Shown one piece after another: positions 32,908 to 41,587 of a stretch of DNA of 64,000 nucleotides. A program made the translations under genes and the position numbers. Origin of the DNA: Dyadobacter alkalitolerans DSM 23607 (GTDB lineage Bacteria > Bacteroidota > Bacteroidia > Cytophagales > Spirosomataceae); NCBI RefSeq assembly GCF_000428845.1, contig NZ_AUAS01000003.1, positions 62,001 to 126,000 of the forward strand, given 5' to 3'. The notes beneath the pieces are model-generated. The model worked only from the letters and a program-made list of their open reading frames with translations. It searched no databases and was not told the DNA's origin. The first letter of the stretch is position 1. Every line of letters begins with the position of its first letter.

Positions 32908-35301
32908 ATGAAAAAATTCTCCGCCCTGCTGATCTGCATGCTTCTCATTACAAGCATGATACGCGCGCAATACATTGTAAAAGGAAAGGTTTTTGATAAA
33001 AACAATGCAGGTGCAGCTTTCGCAACGGTGGCGCTTCTGGCAGCCGCCGATTCAAGCATTGTAAAAGGCGGATTGACCAACGAAAACGGTGATTTTCAAA
33101 TAGATCACTTTTTGAAAGGTGCGTATAGGATCAGCGTTCAATACGTGGGTTTTGCAAAAGCATTTACCAATCAATTTACATTAAACGACACAAATAAGAT
33201 CCAGGAATTCCGTCAGATCACATTGGCTGACGAAGCTGCTAACCTGGAAGAAGTTACTGTGAAAGGCCAGCGGAGTTTGGTAGAAAATAAGGGCGACCGA
33301 ATGGTCCTGAATGTGGCTAACAGCGTCATAGCGAAGGGAAATAAAGTGGAGGACCTTTTGAAATACGCGCCTCTGGTCCAATCCTCGCCGATGGGGATTA
33401 AGGTTGGCAACAAAAGCAATGTTCTGATATTGGTAGATGGCCGGCAAACCAGCCAGACTTCCCTCACCAACTTCCTGCAAAGCTTCTCTGCGGAAGACAT
33501 CCTAAAAATCGAAGTCATTCCAAATCCATCTGCCAAATACGATGCAAGTTTCGGGGCGGTTATTAATATTATTACAAAAAAGAGTCTGGAAAGAGGCTTT
33601 AACGGACGTGTAAGTTTAATTTATTCCAAAGGCGAATACGGGCGTTTTTATCCCGATGCCTCGGTGAATTTCAGATCGGAGAAATGGAATGTCTTCACTT
33701 CTGTCAATGGCACGCTGGAAAATATTGGCTCGGAAGACGAATTGATCCGCAAATTTCCCGGCGGATTTATGGACACCAAAGCATTGACCAATTACAAAAC
33801 AGACGGACTTTCCACATTCAGCGGCATTGACTATACGCCAAACAAAAACAACACAATGGGCATCCGGCTCAATAGCGGCTCCCGGAACAGCGATTATACG
33901 ACCAACATGAACACCGGCTTTAAATCTTACCCAGCAACGCTGGACTCGCTGCTGGACGTCAGTCGGTTGACCACCGACAAAACCCGGAACTATGACGTCA
34001 ATTTCAACTACGCCGGAAAGCTGGACAGTGCAGGTAAAGAGCTAACTTTTAATGTGACGAAAAGCTATTTTGACAAAAAGAACACGCAACACCTCATTTA
34101 CCAGGAAAGAAGCCTCGAAGGCGTTTCGTCCGGCGACCCAACCAGGGCCAGGATCCGTAATCCAAAAGACGAAAATAACCTCATTGCGCAGGCTGATTTA
34201 ACATTACCCACGAAACGCGGACGTTGGGAATCGGGATTGAAATACATTGCAATAGGAAACAACAATACGCTCACGCAGGAAAACGAAATAGACGGCCAAT
34301 ACGCGATCGACCCGGAATTTAGCGTTTCCGGCATTTACAAGGAACATTCCTATGCAGCCTATGCGGGTTACAACAATGCATTCAAAAGCGGCTGGACGGT
34401 GCAATCGGGATTGCGTTACGAAAATACCAGTCAGGAACTCACCGGGTCCGACGTGAGCCGGCAATATGCAGGATTATTTCCAAGTTTAGGCCTGAACAAA
34501 AGCTTGAAAAATGGCGATATGTTCAATATTTCCTACGCCCGCAAAATTTCCAGACCATCACTCACTTACCTGATCCCTTATCGCTGGCTTTCAGACCCTT
34601 ACCTTGTTTCAGTAGGAAATCCGAATTTGCGGCCGTCTTACGAGCATACCATTGACGCCGGGTTTTCCAAAGGCGGACTTTCCCTTTTCATCAACTATAC
34701 ACGCACCAAGGATTACATTTCCGATGTCATTTACACAGATCCTGAAACCAGGTCATTTGTAAGCATTCCCGAGAATTTAAAGCATGTAAACAGCGCCTAT
34801 GCAGGCCTTTCGTGGAACCAGGAGCTGTTCAAATGGTGGTATACCAACTGCTCCGTCGTCTTAAATGCCTCCCGCACCAAAACACCGATCGCCAACATTC
34901 CCGGCGTAAATTTCAGCGGATTTGGCATGAATTCTTACACCAATAACACATTCACTTTGCCAAAAGGATACAAAATAGAATTGCTCTTCATCTACAATTC
35001 GCCTTACCGGTTTGCGATTATGCAAAACAAGCAGGTGTATTTTATGTGGCTCAGTTTCAATAAAGCAGTCCTCAAAAACGGCAATGTGAAAATCTCCTTT
35101 CAGGATGTATTCCGGACGCAGGCATACCGCTACATCACCTCGTACGGGCCTGTCTACACATCCACGCGCTCCTACGCCGACAATCAGCGGATAAGGCTTT
35201 CGTTCAATTACAATTTCGGGAAAAAGACTGTAAAGCAAGCCAAAAACAGGAGCTTAGGCAACGAAGCAGAAAAAAGCCGGATGGGCGGAGGGGTTATGTG
35301 A
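32908..35301 (+). CDS. TonB-dependent receptor, outer-membrane beta-barrel family
   Basis: A 797-residue outer-membrane receptor. Signal peptide to ~20 (MIRAQ), a carboxypeptidase-like regulatory domain (~22-105, GKVFDKNNAGAAFATVALLA), a plug domain (VEDLLKYAPLVQSSPMGIKV; ILKIEVIPNPSAKYDASFGA), then a barrel of the PF14905 type (YARKISRPSLTYLIPYRWL). This family differs from SusC and siderophore receptors and its substrates are mostly unknown. The 152-bp gap after the LytS gene suggests its own promoter, possibly under that two-component system. Confidence 0.88.
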   Translation: MKKFSALLICMLLITSMIRAQYIVKGKVFDKNNAGAAFATVALLAAADSSIVKGGLTNENGDFQIDHFLKGAYRISVQYVGFAKAFTNQFTLNDTNKIQEFRQITLADEAANLEEVTVKGQRSLVENKGDRMVLNVANSVIAKGNKVEDLLKYAPLVQSSPMGIKVGNKSNVLILVDGRQTSQTSLTNFLQSFSAEDILKIEVIPNPSAKYDASFGAVINIITKKSLERGFNGRVSLIYSKGEYGRFYPDASVNFRSEKWNVFTSVNGTLENIGSEDELIRKFPGGFMDTKALTNYKTDGLSTFSGIDYTPNKNNTMGIRLNSGSRNSDYTTNMNTGFKSYPATLDSLLDVSRLTTDKTRNYDVNFNYAGKLDSAGKELTFNVTKSYFDKKNTQHLIYQERSLEGVSSGDPTRARIRNPKDENNLIAQADLTLPTKRGRWESGLKYIAIGNNNTLTQENEIDGQYAIDPEFSVSGIYKEHSYAAYAGYNNAFKSGWTVQSGLRYENTSQELTGSDVSRQYAGLFPSLGLNKSLKNGDMFNISYARKISRPSLTYLIPYRWLSDPYLVSVGNPNLRPSYEHTIDAGFSKGGLSLFINYTRTKDYISDVIYTDPETRSFVSIPENLKHVNSAYAGLSWNQELFKWWYTNCSVVLNASRTKTPIANIPGVNFSGFGMNSYTNNTFTLPKGYKIELLFIYNSPYRFAIMQNKQVYFMWLSFNKAVLKNGNVKISFQDVFRTQAYRYITSYGPVYTSTRSYADNQRIRLSFNYNFGKKTVKQAKNRSLGNEAEKSRMGGGVM

Positions 35302-35413
35302 GGTTTTGGCGGTGCCCCGGTGATCCGATCACGTAAATCTCAACAATCAACCCAAGCATCTTCTCGAAGCAATACCTTTTCCATTTGACGCTTGCATAGT
35401 TTAAGATAGACAC

Positions 35414-35932
35414 TTAAAGCATCTTCCTCATCATAATATCCGTCTGCTCGTCTTCTCCGAATTTGAAGATGTGTTTGTCGAAGGCGGTGAAGCCATTTTT
35501 CTCGTAGAATCGGATGGCTTTTGGGTTTTCTTCCCATACGCCCAGCCAGAGATATGCTTTTTGTTCGAGTTGGGCGATTTCTAGCGCTTTGTCGTATAAT
35601 AGCTGGCCTACCTTTTTGCCGTGGAATTCACTTTTTACATAAATGCGTTCGATTTCGAGAGAGGTCGGATCTTGGAGTTCTGTCTGTGCATTTCCCGTAT
35701 TCAATTTCATGTACCCGACGGGACTATCACCGAGCCAGGCTATAAAAAAGTGCGATTCGGGATTGTTGAGTTCGGCTGCCATTTTAGCATTACTGAAATT
35801 TTCGGTCAGGTAATGCTTCATATCCGCCTCGGTGTTGGCTGCTGCAAATGTTTCGAAAAATGTTTCCCTGCCAATTTGCTGAACCGTAGTCAAATCGTCA
35901 GCGCCAGCCTTAACTATCGTAATTTGATCCAT
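35414..35932 (-). CDS. GNAT-family N-acetyltransferase
   Basis: A 172-residue cytoplasmic acetyltransferase. The acetyl-CoA-binding motif A lies in RIYVKSEFHGKKVGQLLYDKAL; YLWLGVWEENPKAIRFYEKN is the motif-B region, and GFTAFDKHIFKFGEDEQTD the family tail. FFETFAAANTEADMKHYLTE near the N-terminus resembles PaiA-like enzymes that acetylate polyamines, but the substrate is not fixed. It ends the minus-strand unit downstream of sugE (18-bp gap). Confidence 0.85.
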   Translation of the reverse strand: MDQITIVKAGADDLTTVQQIGRETFFETFAAANTEADMKHYLTENFSNAKMAAELNNPESHFFIAWLGDSPVGYMKLNTGNAQTELQDPTSLEIERIYVKSEFHGKKVGQLLYDKALEIAQLEQKAYLWLGVWEENPKAIRFYEKNGFTAFDKHIFKFGEDEQTDIMMRKML

Positions 35933-35950
35933 TTCTTTTGCTCGTTTTTT

Positions 35951-36262
35951 TCAGGAAAGTTTCATTAATACCAGCCCCGCCATGATGAACAATGCAGCGG
36001 TGATCCGCATTGCGTTGGCTGGCTCGCCCAGCAGAAAAGTGCCGACAATAAATGCCCCAACGGCGCCTATCCCCGTCCAGACGGTGTAGGCCGTGCTCAA
36101 TGGCAATGTTCGCATGGCAATGGCCAGCAAGCCGAAGCTCGCGATCATTGCGACGATGGTAATTGAGGTAGGAATAAGCCGGGTGAAGCCTTCCGACTGC
36201 TTCATGAAGTAAGCCCAGACAACTTCCAGAAGCCCGGCTGCAATCAAATAAATCCAAGACAT
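35951..36262 (-). CDS. sugE: Small multidrug resistance family guanidinium exporter (SugE/Gdx)
   Basis: A 103-residue four-helix SMR transporter of the inner membrane. The start at 36262 gives [20 protein letters not shown], nearly the SugE/Gdx N-terminus; Glu13 is the central binding residue, with Trp16 and the [11 protein letters not shown] segment (Trp62) also conserved. Gdx proteins export guanidinium in exchange for protons. A longer frame to 36364 would run through the hairpins that precede the gene and is rejected. The upstream guanidine-II-like riboswitch supports the substrate. Resistance to quaternary ammonium compounds is a less likely role. Confidence 0.9.
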   Translation of the reverse strand: MSWIYLIAAGLLEVVWAYFMKQSEGFTRLIPTSITIVAMIASFGLLAIAMRTLPLSTAYTVWTGIGAVGAFIVGTFLLGEPANAMRITAALFIMAGLVLMKLS

Positions 36263-36281
36263 GACTTTGACCTTTTTAGGC

Positions 36282-36327
36282 CGGGCCGTCCCGATTCGGT
36301 TCCCACTACGGGGGAGGTCGTCCTCCT
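36282..36327 (-). promoter_or_regulatory. Guanidine-II (mini-ykkC) riboswitch
   Basis: On the minus strand two hairpins carry ACGR tetraloops, the hallmark of the guanidine-II class. P1 is GGAGG-ACGA-CCTCC (36327-36314) and P2 is CGGG-ACGG-CCCG (36293-36282). The linker is 20 nt, and P2 ends 19 nt before the sugE start. Known guanidine-II RNAs bind two guanidinium ions at the paired loops and turn on translation of sugE-type genes. Identification is by motif and context. Confidence 0.82.
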
Positions 36328-36407
36328 GCATGGCCACTCCGCGAAAGTGCGGGCAGCGGGACAAAAGTATCGCTTTTTTGGCTTACACTAAAAAAAATCG
36401 ATGCTGA

Positions 36408-37958
36408 TCACCGGCCTGCATTCAATTTTACATCCTTAAACATGAACCCATTATCACTGATCCTGAGCTTTTTACCGCTGGCAGTCGTTACATTTTTAAG
36501 CACAACCTGTTTGGTCTTGATAAAAGGAAATTTCTCCTGGTAGGAAGCATCCGTCATCTCCGGATTGAAATTAGCAAAAATGGCTGGCCCGTCGTAAGCT
36601 TCGGGATGCGCGGAATCTTCGATGCGCAGATTCTCAATCGTAATTTTTTCAGGCATATAACAGATGTAGCCGAAATCATGCTGCCCTGAATTGGACCCGC
36701 CTATCATGCTGGCACTGACAGGCTTGCCATTTGCCGGGACAAAAACGCAGTTCCGGATCACCAGCTCGCCTTGCCAGGTGCTGCCATAATCCGAACGCAG
36801 GTTGACAATGTTTTTGCCACGGATGCACGAATTTTCCACTAATAACAGTCCGGTTCCAATGGCATTGATGCCCATGTGACCGAGCGTGGAATTACGGATG
36901 GTGGCATTGGCGACGCCCTGGTGTGCATCGAAGCGGGAGAGCGTGCAATGGTCATAAAGCAGGTTTTTGCAGAAATTAGAGCCTAATATGCCCCAGTATT
37001 TACTGTCATTGATGTCATTCGTCTGGCTGCAATTGACAAAAGAGACATTAAGCGCCCGGTTCACAGAAAGATCATAGCTGCCCATTGAAACAGGTTTATC
37101 AGCTGTTCCAATGGTGCTGTAAGTTTTGTGTCCGGTCAGGATGGTATTTTTTACGGTAACATAAGAGCAGTCGCCAATGCTGATAAAACCATTATAAGGC
37201 GCGCCTTGCTCGCCTTCGCCTTTAATATGATGTTCCAATCCTTCCAATATCACATTAGAGCGCCGAACGGCAATGTTCCGGCTGTAATAGGTGTATTTGG
37301 ATTCCGCTTTGTTGGCAATTGTAGTAAAGCGTCCGCCACTGATTTTCAGTGGTTTTTCATCGATCGGGAGCGCGGTAATCTCGGTTATTTTATCAAAATC
37401 CCAGATAATAGGTGCGTTCATATCCACGTTGCCATTTTTATCGACAACAAAAATATCCGTCTGCGAAGAGCCATTGTTTTGGTTGAGCCCGTAACGAATG
37501 TATTGCTTCACATTTGCATTCGTAACCGTGATAAGACAGGGGCCGGGCAGTGTGGCATTAATCTTTTTCTGGTTTCTTTTTAGTGACCTGATCATTCCCA
37601 GTTTAAAGGGTTTAAGCGCTGAGCTGACCATGAACACGGAGGCATCGCGTTTTTCAGCCTCCGTGTCATCAATGATGAAAGCCGCTTTGCCAAAATCAGT
37701 TTCCGTCCGGATAATGGCAGTGAGGTGTTTTCCGCCAATATAGTAAGTCGCGCCATCGTCTGCTTTTACGCGCAAACCGTGCAAATTGGCAAATGCATGC
37801 GTCGCAGCAATGGCGTCAATGTCGTCTGTCTTACCATCGCCTTTGGCCCCGAAATCACTGTAATGCACCACTCCGGCGGCTGTAAACCTAGCCGCCTCTT
37901 CCTGCGCCCTGGCCGTCCATGCACTCAGGATGAGCATTAATAATAGTGTGTATTTCAT
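36408..37958 (-). CDS. Secreted right-handed beta-helix (pectate-lyase-superfamily) protein
   Basis: A 516-residue protein with a signal peptide (to WTARAQ). VVHYSDFGAKGDGKTDDIDA is the N-terminal cap of the pectate-lyase-3/glycosyl-hydrolase-28-like beta-helix. The body is a series of short Asn- and Val-rich coils (VTVKNTILTGHKTYSTIG; DHCTLSRFDAHQGVANATIR; GLLLVENSCIRGKNIVNLRS). It probably binds or cleaves a polysaccharide outside the cytoplasm; catalytic residues cannot be assigned. It is a single gene; a degraded gene reads away from it on the other strand. Confidence 0.8.
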   Translation of the reverse strand: MKYTLLLMLILSAWTARAQEEAARFTAAGVVHYSDFGAKGDGKTDDIDAIAATHAFANLHGLRVKADDGATYYIGGKHLTAIIRTETDFGKAAFIIDDTEAEKRDASVFMVSSALKPFKLGMIRSLKRNQKKINATLPGPCLITVTNANVKQYIRYGLNQNNGSSQTDIFVVDKNGNVDMNAPIIWDFDKITEITALPIDEKPLKISGGRFTTIANKAESKYTYYSRNIAVRRSNVILEGLEHHIKGEGEQGAPYNGFISIGDCSYVTVKNTILTGHKTYSTIGTADKPVSMGSYDLSVNRALNVSFVNCSQTNDINDSKYWGILGSNFCKNLLYDHCTLSRFDAHQGVANATIRNSTLGHMGINAIGTGLLLVENSCIRGKNIVNLRSDYGSTWQGELVIRNCVFVPANGKPVSASMIGGSNSGQHDFGYICYMPEKITIENLRIEDSAHPEAYDGPAIFANFNPEMTDASYQEKFPFIKTKQVVLKNVTTASGKKLRISDNGFMFKDVKLNAGR

Positions 37959-37980
37959 GTTAAATCATTTGTTATTTTGA

Positions 37981-38509
37981 ATAAATATATATCCTTACAA
38001 AATTATCGCTGAGTTGCCTGCAAAGCTTATCGGCAATCATCTGGAATTCACCTTCAAGGACGCGCGGCTCTACGAATCGCCCGTTGTGCAAATGCGCATT
38101 GCGGCATCAGCGCCCAAAACAGAAGGTTTTTGGCTGGAACAGTCTTTCATGGTATATAGCAAAGGCAATGTCAGTCTCAGCCAGGCCGCATTTTCCGATT
38201 CGATCAATATGTATGAAGACTATAAACTTAGGGTTTCGGGCTATTCGACGAGCGGTGGCTGGGCGACGCTGAATGACAGTTCGCGGATCCAGATCCCTTC
38301 GGTAGGAACATTTACCATGCTGCACCAGCTCGTGGTTTCACAAGATGGCCCCCTCACCAGTGTTCGCGCGTACAATGAACATTGAATTTCACATCACCGA
38401 CAAACCCGCGCAGGAAAGGCTAATACTGAAACGGACGAATGAGAGCAGGAAGACGGGGAATACGGTAAATGAGTATGAGCTTGTGCCCGGAGTGAGTTTT
38501 ACATATTAA
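37981..38509 (+). pseudogene. Degraded gene, two frames, unknown family
   Basis: The frame is open from 37981 without a start (a stop precedes it) and gives protein-like sequence: LPAKLIGNHLEFTFKDARLY, GFWLEQSFMVYSKGNVSLSQ, VGTFTMLHQLVVSQDG, to a stop at 38385. Just before this, another frame takes over (MNIEFHITDKPAQERLILKR to VPGVSFTY, stop at 38507-38509) with equally protein-like text. A missing 5' end plus a frameshift near 38370 suggests the remnant of a larger gene. I do not recognise the family. Confidence 0.5.
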
Positions 38510-38641
38510 AAATTCCAGCTTCTGAAATGAACAAAATATCAACAATCCCCCTTTACCAAAATAGTACAATTCGCTTGGAAGTGAACTTTTGGAAGAATAC
38601 ATTTGCAGCACCATTTAAATTTAACTAGTCTAAATAAGCAA

Positions 38642-41065
38642 ATGAGAACCTTTCTACCAGTTTTATTATTTTTACTCATAACCAGCCTCTCTTACGGACA
38701 GTCGGGCAAATTGAAGGGCGTTGTGCTGGATAACTCGAAAAAGAGCATTCCCGGCGTGACGATTCTAATCAAAAATACCAATATCGGAACGCAGTCCAAC
38801 AACGACGGCGCCTTTGAATTATCCAATCTGAACGATGGAAACTATACTTTATCAATTTCGTCTATTGGGTTTAAAACCAAAGAGTTGTCGGTTACGATCG
38901 CGCAAGAAGAAGTGGACCTGAATACCATCACATTGTACGAGGGCGACGAAATATTGCGGGAAGTCCTCGTGCAAGGTGAAAGTGAGAACAAATTTTCAAG
39001 AAATCAGACGGCCTATGTTGCAAAATTGCCGTTGCGCGATTTTGAAAATACGCAGGTTTACAGCACCATTACCAACTATCTGCTTAAATCACAGATTGTT
39101 ACAAATTTCGACGATGCATTGAAAAACGCAGCCGGCGTGGAAAACCTCTGGACGTCCACGGGCCGTGGCGGTGACGGGGCGGGATATTACTCGCTGCGCG
39201 GATTTTCAGTCCAGCCTAAACTGGTGAACGGCTTACCCGGACTGACCAACGGAACCATTAACCCGGCCAACATTGAGCGCATTGAGGTTTTGAAAGGACC
39301 TTCTGCAACGCTTTTTGGCAATGCGGTCAGTTCTTACGGCGGGCTTATTAATGTAGTCACCAAAAAGCCTTACGTAGGAACGGGCGGCGAGCTTTCATTC
39401 ACAACCGGTTCTTTTGGACTGAACCAGGTGACGGGTGATTTTAATACAGCATTAAGCAAAGAAAAAGGCATTTATTTTAGATTAAACACCTCGTATGCAA
39501 CAGAGCGCAGCTTCCAGGATGCTGGTTTTCGGAAATCGTTCTTCGTCGCCCCTTCCCTGTCTTATAAGGTGAACAACAACCTGTCGTTTTCTTTCTATGG
39601 CGAGATTACACAGGCGGAACAAACGAACCCAATGTTCCTTTTTCTGAACCGCACCGCGCCTACGGAGTCCAAAAATATGAAGGAGCTGAATTATAACTAC
39701 AAGCTCTCTTTCACCAGCAACGACCTGACACTGCAAAACCCGACGCAGAATTACAGGGTTGAAATGGATTACAAACTTTCGGACACATGGCAGTCGCAAA
39801 CATTGATATCCAAAAGCGCCACTTCTACGAAAGGCTATTATTCCTATTTGTTTGACTACGGCATATTGGGAAATGATACTTTCTCGCGCTTCCTGAACAA
39901 ACAAAATGAATACACCGGAACATCCGATATCCAGCAAAATTTCATTGGCGATTTCAAGCTCGGCTCATTGCGGAACCGGGTTGTGCTTGGGCTGGATTAT
40001 TTCACAGCCACGTCCACAAGCAACGGCACGGGTTATGCATTTTACGGTAATGTAACGCCGGAAGGTGGTTCGAGCGGCGATGATCCGTTTACGCCAAAAG
40101 TGGTTGAAACCACTGCTTACCCGCTTTCAACGGCTGCCGTGGATGCCGTGCTGGCACGTCAGGGCGTAAGCAATGCAAAATCAAAATATAACATTTACAG
40201 CGCTTACGCGTCTGATGTGCTGAATCTTACGAATAACTTGTCTGTAATGGTGGGTCTGCGCCTGGATCATTTTGACAATCAAGGTGATATAGCAACAGGA
40301 GAAGACAATTACAATCAAACTACATTGTCTCCGAAATTGGGGCTCTTGTTTGAGCCGGTTACGGATAAGGTCTCTATTTTTGCCAATTTCCAGAACGGCT
40401 TTACCAACGCGGCGCCTGCACTTGTGGGCAATCCGGAAGACGGCCCGCAAACGATCAAGACTTTCAGACCTGAGCAGGCCAACCAGATTGAGTTTGGTAT
40501 CAAAACCAACATTATCAGAAATAAGCTGAACGCAACGATCAGTTATTACGATATCCGTGTAAAGGACCAGGTGATGACAGATCCTACGTCGCCGTTCAAC
40601 AAAATCCAGGATGGCGAAATTTACAGCAAAGGGTTTGAAATAGAAGTGAATGCTAACCCTGTGAGGGGCCTGAACGTGAGGGCCGGATATAGCAACAACG
40701 ACAGCAAAACCACCAAAACGGATTATACCGACATTCTGGACAAGCGTCCACTGGGAGCCGGGCCAAAGACACTTTACAATTTCTGGGCTAACTACGAAGC
40801 ACCGGGCGGAAAGCTGAAAGGGTTTGGCCTTGGGCTGGGCTTCAACGGCGCTAGCGAGCGTTATGCGATAAACTATGTTTCGACAGGAGATTTCATGCTG
40901 CCTGCTTACACCGTTGCCAACGCCTCCCTCTTTTTCCAGGCTGAAAATTACCGCATAGGCCTCAAACTGAACAACGCATTTAACAAAGAATACTATAAAG
41001 GATGGTCAACCATTGCCCCACAAACTCCGCGGGCCTTGCTGGCAAACTTTACTTATACTTTTTAA
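38642..41065 (+). CDS. TonB-dependent siderophore-type receptor
   Basis: An 807-residue outer-membrane receptor. The start at 38642 gives the signal peptide MRTFLPVLLFLLITSLSYGQ; the frame upstream has no signal character. Residues ~22-100 are a carboxypeptidase-like domain, then a plug domain of the FhuA/FecA kind (VTNFDDALKNAAGVENLW; SLRGFSVQPKLVNGLPGL; IERIEVLKGPSATLFGN; YGGLINVVTKKP). The barrel ends in QTPRALLANFTYTF with the terminal Phe. The plug signature fits ferric-siderophore transport, but the ligand is not known. No FecI/FecR pair is nearby. Confidence 0.9.
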   Translation: MRTFLPVLLFLLITSLSYGQSGKLKGVVLDNSKKSIPGVTILIKNTNIGTQSNNDGAFELSNLNDGNYTLSISSIGFKTKELSVTIAQEEVDLNTITLYEGDEILREVLVQGESENKFSRNQTAYVAKLPLRDFENTQVYSTITNYLLKSQIVTNFDDALKNAAGVENLWTSTGRGGDGAGYYSLRGFSVQPKLVNGLPGLTNGTINPANIERIEVLKGPSATLFGNAVSSYGGLINVVTKKPYVGTGGELSFTTGSFGLNQVTGDFNTALSKEKGIYFRLNTSYATERSFQDAGFRKSFFVAPSLSYKVNNNLSFSFYGEITQAEQTNPMFLFLNRTAPTESKNMKELNYNYKLSFTSNDLTLQNPTQNYRVEMDYKLSDTWQSQTLISKSATSTKGYYSYLFDYGILGNDTFSRFLNKQNEYTGTSDIQQNFIGDFKLGSLRNRVVLGLDYFTATSTSNGTGYAFYGNVTPEGGSSGDDPFTPKVVETTAYPLSTAAVDAVLARQGVSNAKSKYNIYSAYASDVLNLTNNLSVMVGLRLDHFDNQGDIATGEDNYNQTTLSPKLGLLFEPVTDKVSIFANFQNGFTNAAPALVGNPEDGPQTIKTFRPEQANQIEFGIKTNIIRNKLNATISYYDIRVKDQVMTDPTSPFNKIQDGEIYSKGFEIEVNANPVRGLNVRAGYSNNDSKTTKTDYTDILDKRPLGAGPKTLYNFWANYEAPGGKLKGFGLGLGFNGASERYAINYVSTGDFMLPAYTVANASLFFQAENYRIGLKLNNAFNKEYYKGWSTIAPQTPRALLANFTYTF

Positions 41066-41084
41066 GGTTTGGTTTAATATAAGA

Positions 41085-41117
41085 AAAGCCTGCGAATCGA
41101 TTGATTTGCAGGCTTTC
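41085..41117. terminator. Bidirectional terminator between receptor and 41143 gene
   Basis: Arms AAAGCCTGCGAATC (41085-41098) and GATTTGCAGGCTTT (41104-41117) form a stem with one mismatch; T-runs flank it on both strands. It lies between convergent genes. Confidence 0.75.
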
Positions 41118-41142
41118 TTGTTTATAGTATAAAATCAAAACA

Positions 41143-41514
41143 TTACTTTTTCGCCTCCTTAACCGCCTTGATCGGGAAATCTCCGTATTGTGATGAGATC
41201 ATTCCGGATAGTGTATCGCCTTTTTGTGCCAAATTGTATTTAAAAACGCCATGCTCGGATTCTGTCGAAAATGTGACTTTATCCGCGGCAACCGTCAATT
41301 CCTTCATTTCCTGCTTCTGCGTGTCACCTACGTAGCCAACGGTTTTGTTGTCTTTTTGCTCAAAAGTGAAAAATCCGGATTCGTATTCGGGCGGAACATC
41401 GCTGATCTGATATTTCCAGGTGCCCAATATATCGTCCGCCGTGACCGATTTTTGCGCTGCAATTGAGAAAATCCCAAGTGCGATAACCATCATGAAGTAC
41501 AACTTTGTTTTCAT
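41143..41514 (-). CDS. Small secreted hypothetical protein
   Basis: A 123-residue protein with a signal peptide (start at 41514, MKTKLYFMMVIALGIFSIAA). The mature part begins VTADDILGTWKYQISDVPPE and continues with SGFFTFEQKDNKTVGYVGD and FKYNLAQKGDTLSGMISS. The DILGTWKY...GxW-type opening and repeated strands resemble small lipocalin-like or DUF4488-type periplasmic domains, but I cannot name the family with confidence. It is separated from rph by 73 bp and ends at a shared terminator. Confidence 0.65.
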   Translation of the reverse strand: MKTKLYFMMVIALGIFSIAAQKSVTADDILGTWKYQISDVPPEYESGFFTFEQKDNKTVGYVGDTQKQEMKELTVAADKVTFSTESEHGVFKYNLAQKGDTLSGMISSQYGDFPIKAVKEAKK

Positions 41515-41587
41515 CCTGACCAAAATTTAAAATTTGAAAACTAATATTTGGTCACCAATTAACACAATTTCGGATACAGTTCAAAAT

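Noticed and set aside
36263..36364. N-terminal extension of SugE
   Set aside because: It runs through the two ACGR hairpins, and the family N-terminus begins exactly at [10 protein letters not shown].
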